Below, in pieces: positions 6,093-14,369 of a DNA stretch of 64,000 nucleotides. The translations under genes and the position numbers were made by a program. Position 1 is the stretch's first letter. Every line of letters starts with the position of its first letter. The notes under the pieces are model-generated. The model had not been told where the DNA came from and searched no databases. It saw only the letters and a list, made by a program, of their open reading frames with translations. Source of the stretch: Akkermansia muciniphila (GTDB taxonomy: Bacteria > Verrucomicrobiota > Verrucomicrobiia > Verrucomicrobiales > Verrucomicrobiaceae); the NCBI GenBank assembly GCA_945882215.1, contig CAMCWM010000002.1:1-64000 (forward strand). The letters run 5' to 3'.

Positions 6093-7099
6093 AAGATCCC
6101 GCGTCGTGGACCGAGCGCTTCAACAGCCAGGGACCAGAATGGCAGGCCCCCGGCATCGGCGAGACCTTGGAACGCAATCCCGACGGCAAAAAGCCCGTCA
6201 TGGGCGGCAACACCTTCGTCATCGTGGCGGCGGATGGCAATGACATGGTGCATTCTGATGGCAAAACGGCCGCGAAGGCATGCGAACTCATCGCGAAGCA
6301 CTCGAAGGAACCGTTTTTTCTCGCTGTCGGCTACGTGCGACCGCATGTGCCCTTCGTCGCGCCGAAGAGGTATTTCAACCTGTATCCGTGGGAGCAGATG
6401 ACGCTGCCTGAGAAGGTGCCCGGTGATTGGGACGACATCCCGAAGCCCGGCATCAACTACAAGACCAGCGTGAACATGCAGATGGACGTCACACGGCAAA
6501 AGAAAGCCGTCTCCGGCTACTATGCCGCCGTGAGCTTCATGGACGCGCAAGTCGGCAAGGTGCTCGATGCGCTCGAAAAATCCGGCCAGGCTGACAACAC
6601 CATCATCATCTTCACCAGCGACCACGGCTTCCACCTCGGCGAGCACGATTTCTGGGCTAAAGTCAGCCTGCACGACGAATCAGCCCGCGTACCGCTCATC
6701 ATCAGCGTGCCCGGCAAAAAGCCCGGCGTGAGCGATTCGCTCGTCGAACTGCTCGACCTCTACCCCACCACCGCGAAGCTCTGCGGTCTCGACGTTCCCG
6801 CGCGACTGCAGGGCAAGGACATCGGCCCCATCCTCGACGATCCGCAGGCCAAAGTGCACGACACCGTCTTCAGCGTCGCCGGCACGAGCAAGGGCCTCAT
6901 GCTGCGCGACGAGCGCTGGGTCTTCATTCAATACACTGAAGACTCATCAAAAGGCATGGAGCTCTTCGACATGCACAACGATCCGAAACAGCTCACTAAC
7001 CTCGCTTCATCACCCGACCACGTTTCCCGTGTCGAGGAGTGGAAAGCGAAGATCACCGCTAAATTGTTGGCGATACGCGCGAACGACCTCGGCAACTGA
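6093..7099 (+). pseudogene. 5'-truncated sulfatase (iduronate-2-sulfatase-like)
   Basis: About 335 residues remain, beginning DPASWTERFNSQGPEW and ending at a normal stop. They match the C-terminal two thirds of type I sulfatases of the iduronate-2-sulfatase kind: YVRPHVPFVAPKRYF, a FTSDHGFHLGEHDFW metal-site motif, and the C-terminal LYDxxxDPxELxNLA-like segment (ELFDMHNDPKQLTNLA). The N-terminal 130-170 residues, with signal peptide and the formylglycine motif CxPxR, are missing and replaced by the tRNA fragment. The ORF track GTG start inside the tRNA piece is an artefact. The remnant cannot be an active sulfatase. It is followed after 12 bp by the lactonase gene, suggesting a former operon. 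Confidence 0.8.
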
Positions 7100-7111
7100 A
7101 TCCAACCCGTC

Positions 7112-8170
7112 ATGAAAACATTGCTCACCCTTCTCTGCCTCGCCACATCTGCCTTTGCCGGGCCGACCATCGTCTATGTCTCCGAAAGCGGCGAAAAACG
7201 TATCGCCATCTGGTCGCTGGATGAATCGTCCGGCGAATTGACACGCAAGGGCGAAGCGCCGCTGCCTGGAGCACCGGGCAGCCTTTCCATCAGTCCGGAT
7301 CGCAAGCATTTGTATGCCTCCGTGCGCTCCGCGAAGCAGTTCGCCACGCTCGATGTCGATCCAAAATCCGGGGCGCTCTCGAATCCCACCTTCGCCGACG
7401 CAGGCTTCAATGCGGCCTACGTTTTCGCCGACAAAACAGGCCGCTGGCTGCTCGCGGCGTCCTACAGCGAGGGCGTGGTCGGCTTGTCCGCGATCAAAGA
7501 GGGCCGCGTTGAAGGTCCACCCGTCGTCACGCTCGAAACGGGCAAGAAGGCGCACTGCATCCAGGTCGATCCGGCGAACAAGTTCGCCTTCGTGCCGCAT
7601 GTCGGTGAATTGAACAAGGTCGAGCAACTCCGCTTCGACGCGGAAGCCGGAACACTCACACGCAACACGCCGCCGCATCTCCCCGGCGGCGAGGGAGAAG
7701 GGCCGCGGCACATGCAGTTTCACCCGAACGGCAAATGGGCCTACTTCGTGAACGAGCAGGGCAAAAGCGTGACGCTGTGTGATTACGATGCCGCCAATGG
7801 CACGCTCAAAGCCCGCCAAAGCGTGCCCACCGTGCCCGAGGACTGGCGTGACAAAGGCTCCTGCGCCGACATCCACGTCAGTGCCGATGGTCGCTTCGTC
7901 TATGCCTCGAATCGCGGTCACGACAGCCTCGCTGTGTTCTCTGTGAATGCGCAAACCGGCGAACTGACCGCGCACGGCCAGACACCAACGGAAAAGACCC
8001 CGCGTTCCTTCTGCCTCGTGCCTGGCGATCAGTTCGTCGTGTCCGCTGGTGAAGGATCACACAAGCTCATCGTCTTCCGCCGCAACGCCGAAACCGGCGC
8101 TCTCACGCCGCTCAAAACCTACGACTGTGGCAAGGGCCCCGCGTGGGTCATGAGCGTAAAGTTCGACTGA
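7112..8170 (+). CDS. Secreted lactonase-family seven-bladed beta-propeller
   Basis: 352 residues. The signal peptide MKTLLTLLCLATSAFAG is followed by YVSESGEKRIAIWSLDESSG and repeated blades ending in motifs such as SISPDRKHLYAS, HFHPNGKWAYFV-type and HVSADGRFVYASNRGHDSLAVF. This is the 6-phosphogluconolactonase (YbhE/Pgl) propeller family, whose export in this phylum suggests a role on extracellular sugar lactones or simple binding rather than the cytosolic pentose phosphate step. It lies between the sulfatase remnant and an intact sulfatase on the same strand with gaps of 12 and 8 bp, so it is probably co-transcribed. Confidence 0.8.
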   Translation: MKTLLTLLCLATSAFAGPTIVYVSESGEKRIAIWSLDESSGELTRKGEAPLPGAPGSLSISPDRKHLYASVRSAKQFATLDVDPKSGALSNPTFADAGFNAAYVFADKTGRWLLAASYSEGVVGLSAIKEGRVEGPPVVTLETGKKAHCIQVDPANKFAFVPHVGELNKVEQLRFDAEAGTLTRNTPPHLPGGEGEGPRHMQFHPNGKWAYFVNEQGKSVTLCDYDAANGTLKARQSVPTVPEDWRDKGSCADIHVSADGRFVYASNRGHDSLAVFSVNAQTGELTAHGQTPTEKTPRSFCLVPGDQFVVSAGEGSHKLIVFRRNAETGALTPLKTYDCGKGPAWVMSVKFD

Positions 8171-8178
8171 TCCTCTTT

Positions 8179-9654
8179 ATGAAAACACTCACCCTTCTCT
8201 TTTCGATACTCGTCATTCCTCATGCGTCCTTTTCGGCGCAGCCGAACATCCTCTGGTTCGTCGTCGATGACATGTCGGCGAACTTTTCGTGCTACGGCGA
8301 GAAGCTGATTCAAACTCCCGCCGTGGACAAGCTCGCGGCCGAGGGAACGAAGTTCACGCACGCCTTCGTCACCGCGCCAGTGTGCTCGCCGTGCCGTTCG
8401 GCGATGATCACGGGCATGTATCAGACCACCATCGGCTCGCATCATCACCGCAGCGGACGTGGTGAGATGAAAATCCATCTGCCGGAGGGCGTGGAGCCGG
8501 TGCCTGCGCTGTTTCAGAAGGCGGGCTACTTCACCTGCATCGGATCCGGGCTGCCCGCAGGCCCAAATGCGGCAAAAAAGGGCAAGAAGAAAGGCGGCGG
8601 ACTGGGCAAGACCGACTACAACTTTGAATACGACGGCACCCTCTACAACAGCCACGACTGGGCCGGACGCGGTGAAAAGCCCTTCTTCATGCAGGTGCAG
8701 CTCAGCGGCGGCAAACAGCGCGGCGGCACCGATGAACGGGCGCAGGCTCTCTCACGCAACGCGGAGCAGGCCTTTGGCAAAGCCGTGCAGCCTGATGATG
8801 TGACGCTGCCGCCCTACTATCCGCGTGATCCGGTGCTCTTGCGCGATTGGGCCGCCTACCTCGACGCCGTGCGCTTCACCGATCAGCATGTGGGCCGCGT
8901 CATCGCCCGGCTGGAGAGCGAAGGCCTGCTGGAAAACACGCTTGTCATCTTCATGACCGATCACGGCATCAGTCATGCGCGCGGAAAGCAGTTCCTCTAT
9001 GATGAGGGCACGCACGTCCCCTTCGTCGTGCGCGGCCCCGGCATCGCCAAAGGCGCGGTGCGGGATGATCTCATCATGCAGATCGACATGGGCGCGCTTT
9101 CGCTCGCCGCCGCAGGCATTCCGATCCCCGCAAAGATGCAGGGCCGCGACCTCTTCGCGAAGGACTACGAGCCGCGCGAGGCCATCTTCGCCGCACGAGA
9201 TCGCTGCGATGAAACCATTGAGCGCCTCCGCAGTGTGCGCACGGACAAGTTCCTCTACATCCGCAACTTCCATCCCCAACGTCCGCATCTCCAGCCCAAT
9301 GCCTACAAGGACGGCAAATCCATCGTGCAGACGCTGCGTTCGCTTCACGCGGATGGCAAACTGCCCGCCATCTCCGAATCGCTGCTCTTCAGCCCCACAC
9401 GTCCCGCCGAAGAACTCTACGACTACCAGAGCGATCCCTTCCAGCTTACCAATCTCGCCTCGAATCCCGAGTTCAAAACCCAACTCGAATCTCATCGCGC
9501 GAAGCTTGATCAATGGATGACCGACACCCAGGACAAAGGCCCCGAATCCGAAGCCATGTATGACAGCGACATGGTGGAGTATCTCGGCAAAGGCAATCCC
9601 GAGGTCGCGAGGAACATCGCGCTGATGAAACAGTGGGCGAAGGAAGGAAAATAA
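8179..9654 (+). CDS. Secreted sulfatase (type I, formylglycine-dependent)
   Basis: 491 residues from the ATG at 8179, which gives a proper signal peptide (MKTLTLLFSILVIPHASFSA); the ORF track start lacks one. The motif CSPCR at Cys69 fits CxPxR for formylglycine maturation. Metal ligands are visible in VVDDMSANFSCYG and MTDHGISHARGK, and the tail has ELYDYQSDPFQLTNLASNP. A lysine-rich insertion (AAKKGKKKGGG) sits near 133. It hydrolyses sulfate esters on sugars outside the cytoplasm; the substrate cannot be read. It converges with the next sulfatase gene, with only 5 bp between stop codons. Confidence 0.88.
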   Translation: MKTLTLLFSILVIPHASFSAQPNILWFVVDDMSANFSCYGEKLIQTPAVDKLAAEGTKFTHAFVTAPVCSPCRSAMITGMYQTTIGSHHHRSGRGEMKIHLPEGVEPVPALFQKAGYFTCIGSGLPAGPNAAKKGKKKGGGLGKTDYNFEYDGTLYNSHDWAGRGEKPFFMQVQLSGGKQRGGTDERAQALSRNAEQAFGKAVQPDDVTLPPYYPRDPVLLRDWAAYLDAVRFTDQHVGRVIARLESEGLLENTLVIFMTDHGISHARGKQFLYDEGTHVPFVVRGPGIAKGAVRDDLIMQIDMGALSLAAAGIPIPAKMQGRDLFAKDYEPREAIFAARDRCDETIERLRSVRTDKFLYIRNFHPQRPHLQPNAYKDGKSIVQTLRSLHADGKLPAISESLLFSPTRPAEELYDYQSDPFQLTNLASNPEFKTQLESHRAKLDQWMTDTQDKGPESEAMYDSDMVEYLGKGNPEVARNIALMKQWAKEGK

Positions 9655-9659
9655 GCCGG

Positions 9660-11183
9660 CTATTTTCGCGTCCGCGCTGACGAGACGATCTCGTCCATCT
9701 TCGCGATCATTGCCTTCAACCTCTCCGGTTGTTCCGCGCTCACGTCCTTCAGTTCCGCCGCATCATCCGGCAGATAATAAAGCCGATGCACGCCACCGGC
9801 ATCATCGCGCTTCTTCTTCGTGACCACGGCTTTGGACGCGCCTTTGTTCTTCATCCGCACGAGCTTCCACTCGCCCATGCGGAGGCCGAGGTTGTTGCCG
9901 ATGTTGTCTTGCTGGAGCAATGCCTCGCGACCTTTGGCACCTTTTTCGCCGAGGAGAGCCGGGAGGATGTTCCGGCTGTCGAGGCAGGCGTTGTCTGCGA
10001 GAGACGTTTCGGTCAATGCTGCAAAGCTGGCGGCGAGATCGACGGTGCAGACGACTTCATCCGAAACGCCCGGCTGAATGCGAGAAGGCCAGGTGGCGAT
10101 GAAAGGCGTGCGCGTGCCACCTTCATAGACGCTGTATTTACCGCCGCTGAACGGCCCGGCAGGCTCGTGGGAGCCGAGTTGTGTCACCGCGCCATCGACG
10201 TAGCCGTCGTCGAGCACGGGACCGTTGTCGGAGCAAAGCACGATGAGGGTGTTTTCGGCCAGTTTGAGGCGTTCGAGCGTCTTCACGATCTCACCGACGC
10301 TCCAATCGAACTCGACGATGGCATCGCCGCGATAGCCGAGCGTGGTTTTGCCCTGAAAACGCTCGTGCGGCATGCGTGGCACATGGATGTCGTGGCTGGC
10401 AAAATAGAGGAAGAAGGGCTCTTTCGCATGCGCCTCGATCCAGCGGTTCGTTTCGTTGATCCAGGCATCGCCGAGGTCTTCATCGCGGAAGCGTGCGGCG
10501 GTGCCGCCGGTGTAAAAACCGATGCGCCCGATGCCGTTGTGGATCGTCTGGTTGTGACCATGCGTCCAGTTCATGCGCAGCGTGTCGCGATGCGTGATGC
10601 CGGTGGGATGATTTTCATCAGGGGCCTTGTCGCCGACCCACAGCGGGTCTTTCGGGTCGAGATTGCGCACGCGATGATCGTCCACATACACCTGCGGCAC
10701 GCGATCGTTCGTGGTGGGCAGCAGCAGGCAGTGATCAAAGCCGATCTCCAGCGGACCGGGCTTCAAATCGCCATTCCAGTCGGGTTTCGGATCGCCGAGG
10801 CCGAGGTGCCATTTGCCGATGACTGCCGTGGCATAGCCCGCTTTCTTCAAAATGGACGCCATCGTCTCCGTGCCGGGCTTGATCAGCGCCGGACCATTCG
10901 GCGGAGCCACACCGGTGCCTTTTTGGCGAAACGCGTATGTTCCCGTCAGCAGCGAAAATCGCGTCGGCGTGCAGGTGGAAGCACTGCAGTAGCCGCTGGT
11001 GAAGCGCAGGCCGTCGGCGGCGAGTTTGTCGATGTTCGGCGTCTTCACCGCCTTCGCGCCGTAGCAGCCCACATCGCCGTAACCGAGATCGTCCGCCATG
11101 ATGACGATGATGTTGGGCTTCGCCGCAAAGAGCGAAGGGCAGAGGGCGAAGAGCAGAACAAAAGCGGCGCGGAGTCGGGTCAT
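9660..11183 (-). CDS. Secreted arylsulfatase-like sulfatase
   Basis: About 507 residues from MTRLRAAFVLLFALCPSLFA; the ORF track start at 11234 adds 17 residues before the signal peptide. The N-terminal motif IIVIMADDLGYGDVGCYG and the activation motif CTPTR at Cys71, followed by FSLLTGTYAFR, are complete. GKWHLG, SHDIHVPRMPHERF and LCSDNGPVLDDG provide the other active-site residues. This is the arylsulfatase A-like group common in Planctomycetes and Verrucomicrobia. It is divergent from the following sulfatase gene; the roughly 70 bp between them should hold both promoters. Confidence 0.88.
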   Translation of the reverse strand: MTRLRAAFVLLFALCPSLFAAKPNIIVIMADDLGYGDVGCYGAKAVKTPNIDKLAADGLRFTSGYCSASTCTPTRFSLLTGTYAFRQKGTGVAPPNGPALIKPGTETMASILKKAGYATAVIGKWHLGLGDPKPDWNGDLKPGPLEIGFDHCLLLPTTNDRVPQVYVDDHRVRNLDPKDPLWVGDKAPDENHPTGITHRDTLRMNWTHGHNQTIHNGIGRIGFYTGGTAARFRDEDLGDAWINETNRWIEAHAKEPFFLYFASHDIHVPRMPHERFQGKTTLGYRGDAIVEFDWSVGEIVKTLERLKLAENTLIVLCSDNGPVLDDGYVDGAVTQLGSHEPAGPFSGGKYSVYEGGTRTPFIATWPSRIQPGVSDEVVCTVDLAASFAALTETSLADNACLDSRNILPALLGEKGAKGREALLQQDNIGNNLGLRMGEWKLVRMKNKGASKAVVTKKKRDDAGGVHRLYYLPDDAAELKDVSAEQPERLKAMIAKMDEIVSSARTRK

Positions 11184-11256
11184 GCGATGAAAACGAGCCG
11201 TCATGTCGCTGCATTGCGCGGAAGTTTGAATCAATGCCTGCGTTCAAAGCGCAACC

Positions 11257-13314
11257 ATGCGCTTTCTGCTCATCCTCCTTTCGTCATTCGCCATTCTGCA
11301 TTTGCCTCGCTTCGCTCGCCCTTTGGGCAGCATCGGCTTCGCCTTGATGCTGGCTGTCTCGGCTTCGCCTCGGCTGTCATTTTCGGCTCAGCCGAACTTC
11401 CTCCTCGTCATGGCCGACGACATGGGCTTCTCCGACCTCGGTTGCTACGGCAGCGAGATCGAAACGCCCAACCTCGACAAACTCGCCGCTGGCGGCCTGC
11501 GCTTCTCCCAGTTTTACAACACCGCCAAATGCCACAGCAGCCGCGTCAGCCTCCTCAGCGGCCGCTGGAGCCGCCAAGTGGGCGACGAGAGTCTCCAACG
11601 CGCCGTCATCCTCCCCGAAGTGCTCGCGCCCGCCGGTTACTTCACCGCCATGACCGGCAAATGGCACCTCAGCAAACAGCCCACCGACTTCGGCTTTCAG
11701 CGCTACTTCGGCCACCTCTCCGGTGCCACGAACTACTTCACAGGCGACAAAACCTTCCGCCTCAACGGCCAGCCCTTCACCGTCCCTGATACCGGCTTTT
11801 ACACCACCATCGCCAACGTCGATCATGCGCTGAAATTCATCGCCGAAGCCCGCGCCGTGAAAAAGCCGTGGTTCCACTACATCGCCTTCAACGCGCCCCA
11901 TGCACCGCTGCAGCCGTTGGAGCAGGACTTCAAAAAATACCAGGGCCGCTACGACATCGGCTGGGACGCCATCCGCACCGCACGCGTCGCCAAACAAAAA
12001 CAAATCGGCCTCCTGCCCGCCGACAGCGCCGAATCGCCACGCCCCGATCACATTCCCGAATGGACCAAACTCAGCGCCGGGCAACGCAGCGACGAATCCC
12101 GTCTCATGTCCGCCTACGCGAGCCTCATCGACCGCATCGACCAGGAAATGGGCCGCCTCATCGCCGACCTCGAAAAAGCAGGCGACCTCGACAACACCGT
12201 CATCCTCTTCGTCTCCGACAACGGCGCCTGTCCCTTTCATCGCGGCGGTGCCACGCCGAACACCGAGCCCTACCTCGCCACCACACGCTGGGGCGACAGC
12301 ACCGGCTGGGCCTGGGCGCGAAACTCGCCCTTCCGCTTTTATAAGCAGAACCAATTCGAAGGCGGCATCTCCACCCCCGCCATCCTCCACTGGCCCGCCG
12401 GTTTGAAGCAAAAGCCCGGCAGCGTCGTCAGCAGCCCCGCGCACCTCGTCGATGTGCTGCCCACCTTTGCCGAACTCGCCGGAGCCAAGGTCCCCACCAC
12501 CTACCCCGACCGCCAGCCCAGCCCGCTCGCCGGCGTCTCCCTCGCGCCCATCATCGCCGGAGGCCAAATCGACGCCCGTCCTCCCATTCACCTGCTCTTT
12601 TCCACCGACCGCGGCCTGCGCGATGCCGAATGGAAGCTCGTCAGCTTTCAAAGCGGCCCCTGGGAGCTCTACCACATGCCCACCGACCGCGCCGAGCTCC
12701 ATGACGTCGCCGCACAGCACCCCGACATCGTCCAGCGCATGGCCAAGCAATGGCACGACATGACCGCGAACGTCCTCACCGCCAAAGGGAAAGAAGCCCA
12801 GCCCGTCGCCACCGCAGCCACCCCGAAACTCAACCCCGGCTGGTCCCACTACGACGACACGGCCCCCACCAAAACCAAGAGCAAAGCCAAAGGCAAAAAG
12901 AAGCCCGCCCAAGCCGCCGCCACACTTCCCCGAGCCCGCAAAGACACCAAACTCACCGTCTCCGGCTCCCAGCTCATCGTCCACAGTACCGGTAGCGACC
13001 CCGGCCTCGCCTTCGAGCACCTCGCCATTTCACAACCCGGCCCCTACACCCTCGAATTCCGCCTCCAAAGCCACGCCACAGGCCCCGCCGAACTCTACTG
13101 GACCACCGACCCCGAAACGATCCTCCCCAAAGGCAAACACCTCGACTTTGAAGTCAAACACGACGGCGAATGGCACGAGATGAAGCTCCGCATTGATGAA
13201 GCGAAGACGCTCCATGGTCTGCGCCTCGATCCGTGTGGTGGCGAAGGCGAAGTGAAGATCGAAGGGCTCGTTCTCAAAGCCCAAGATGGTAAAGTGCTGG
13301 CGACGTGGCCGTGA
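11257..13314 (+). CDS. Secreted sulfatase with CxSxR motif and C-terminal accessory domain
   Basis: 685 residues, longer than the usual 450-550. A long hydrophobic N-terminus (about 44 residues) precedes FLLVMADDMGFSDLGCYG. The maturation motif reads CHSSR (Cys92), with Ser where Pro normally stands. GKWHLSKQP, FNAPHAPLQP and FVSDNGACPFHRGG are otherwise normal. After residue 535 a Lys/Ala-rich linker (TKTKSKAKGKKK) leads to a C-terminal beta-rich module of about 120 residues resembling carbohydrate-binding or DUF1080-like folds. The CHSSR variant may still be matured by a formylglycine enzyme or another route; this is not visible from sequence. It converges with the gene at 13363. Confidence 0.85.
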   Translation: MRFLLILLSSFAILHLPRFARPLGSIGFALMLAVSASPRLSFSAQPNFLLVMADDMGFSDLGCYGSEIETPNLDKLAAGGLRFSQFYNTAKCHSSRVSLLSGRWSRQVGDESLQRAVILPEVLAPAGYFTAMTGKWHLSKQPTDFGFQRYFGHLSGATNYFTGDKTFRLNGQPFTVPDTGFYTTIANVDHALKFIAEARAVKKPWFHYIAFNAPHAPLQPLEQDFKKYQGRYDIGWDAIRTARVAKQKQIGLLPADSAESPRPDHIPEWTKLSAGQRSDESRLMSAYASLIDRIDQEMGRLIADLEKAGDLDNTVILFVSDNGACPFHRGGATPNTEPYLATTRWGDSTGWAWARNSPFRFYKQNQFEGGISTPAILHWPAGLKQKPGSVVSSPAHLVDVLPTFAELAGAKVPTTYPDRQPSPLAGVSLAPIIAGGQIDARPPIHLLFSTDRGLRDAEWKLVSFQSGPWELYHMPTDRAELHDVAAQHPDIVQRMAKQWHDMTANVLTAKGKEAQPVATAATPKLNPGWSHYDDTAPTKTKSKAKGKKKPAQAAATLPRARKDTKLTVSGSQLIVHSTGSDPGLAFEHLAISQPGPYTLEFRLQSHATGPAELYWTTDPETILPKGKHLDFEVKHDGEWHEMKLRIDEAKTLHGLRLDPCGGEGEVKIEGLVLKAQDGKVLATWP

Positions 13315-13362
13315 TTAGCCGCATTCGCATTACCAAGATGCGTCACATAGTCTGAACAGGAC

Positions 13363-14001
13363 TCATTTATCGTCCATGTATTCGATACGCTTGATGATGG
13401 GAGTGTCGGGATCGCTGTAGTCGACGTAAAACCGATAGCCGGCCATGAAAGTGACATCTTCTCCCGAATTCTCCTGTTTCGGTTTCATGATGGCTCCCGC
13501 CCCCGCTGTAAAGAGAAGCGTGTGTTGATCAATCCACGCGTCGGGATGCTGGAACCAGCGTGACCTGAACTCTTTGAACCTCGGAACCAACCTTTGAATG
13601 ATTTCTCCATCTTCTGGAAGCAAGCACGCCACGAAAGATTTCGGTTCGGCCAGCGAGCCCTTGAGTCGATAAACGCTCAGATGAGAATAGTGACGTTCCT
13701 GGAATTGAATCGCAACCGAGTCCCCAGAACCGTTCCAGAGAACTTTTGTGTGTGTCCGTAGCGGCTGCATATCGGACGAAGGGTCGGCACCGAAGTCGAA
13801 CTCCACCAACCTCTTCTTTGAACGCTTGTCCTCGATCCACATCTTCGGTGCAGAGTCCATCTCATATCCCTTCTGATCTTTATCCGTTGCGATCATCACC
13901 ACAAATTCACTCTGAGGAGACTCGGAACGCGGAACCTCGATTTGTGCATGCGCACATGCAGTGGTCAGAGCAACAACAGCAAGATGGAATATGCGTTTCA
14001 T
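13363..14001 (-). CDS. Hypothetical secreted protein
   Basis: About 212 residues from the ATG at 14001, which begins a signal peptide (MKRIFHLAVVALTTACAHAQ); the longer ORF start is unlikely. The mature part contains FVVMIATDKDQKGYEMDSAP and alternating beta-strand-like segments (SGDSVAIQFQERHYSHLSVYRL), suggesting a small beta-rich periplasmic protein. No catalytic motif or family was recognised. Codon usage is somewhat more AT-rich than the neighbouring sulfatases, consistent with separate ancestry. It stands alone on its strand. Confidence 0.55.
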   Translation of the reverse strand: MKRIFHLAVVALTTACAHAQIEVPRSESPQSEFVVMIATDKDQKGYEMDSAPKMWIEDKRSKKRLVEFDFGADPSSDMQPLRTHTKVLWNGSGDSVAIQFQERHYSHLSVYRLKGSLAEPKSFVACLLPEDGEIIQRLVPRFKEFRSRWFQHPDAWIDQHTLLFTAGAGAIMKPKQENSGEDVTFMAGYRFYVDYSDPDTPIIKRIEYMDDK

Positions 14002-14085
14002 GGTGAGGATAAACGTTTTGTGTTTTGATCTTAGATCGAACAGATGGATCGAGAAAAGAGCCAAGTTGTTCGCGTTCACAGAATA

Positions 14086-14369
14086 ATGCTTCGTCCCATC
14101 GCCATCCCCTTTCTGCTACTCGCCCTTTGCCCTCCACTCTCCGCCCAACCGGCCAAAGCCAAGTCGAAGGCCAATCAGACCAACACCGACGACATGTGGG
14201 CAACCTCGCCGGTTCCGGTGCTGCCGACGAATGTCACGCATCACATCTTCCGCAGTGCCTCAATGCAGCGTGAGGTCGGTTTTTGCCTCTGCCTGCCGCC
14301 GGGTTATGAAAAGGACACGCAGCGGCGCTACCCGGTGATTGATCTGCACGGCACGGGCGGGAATGGCTC
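14086..14369 (+). pseudogene. Truncated esterase paralogue (N-terminal fragment)
   Basis: The first 95 or so residues (signal peptide MLRPIAIPFLLLALCPPLSA, then [20 protein letters not shown] and [20 protein letters not shown]) match the start of the complete esterase at 16008 at roughly 80 percent by eye. After GTGGNGSH the similarity stops and the sequence runs into the 3' end of the opposite-strand AAA ATPase gene. The Ser nucleophile and rest of the hydrolase are absent. It appears to be the 5' remnant of a tandem paralogue interrupted at the ATPase gene. Confidence 0.8.

Noticed and set aside
6051-6140. A complete tRNA gene at the element junction
   Set aside because: Only the last 42 nt of a tRNA-Leu are present; the D-arm, anticodon arm and 5' acceptor strand are missing and sulfatase coding sequence follows.
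9729-13020. ORFs of 686 residues (+) and 547 residues (-) in the sulfatase region
   Set aside because: They lie antisense to sulfatases with intact active-site motifs and consist of low-complexity shadow translation.
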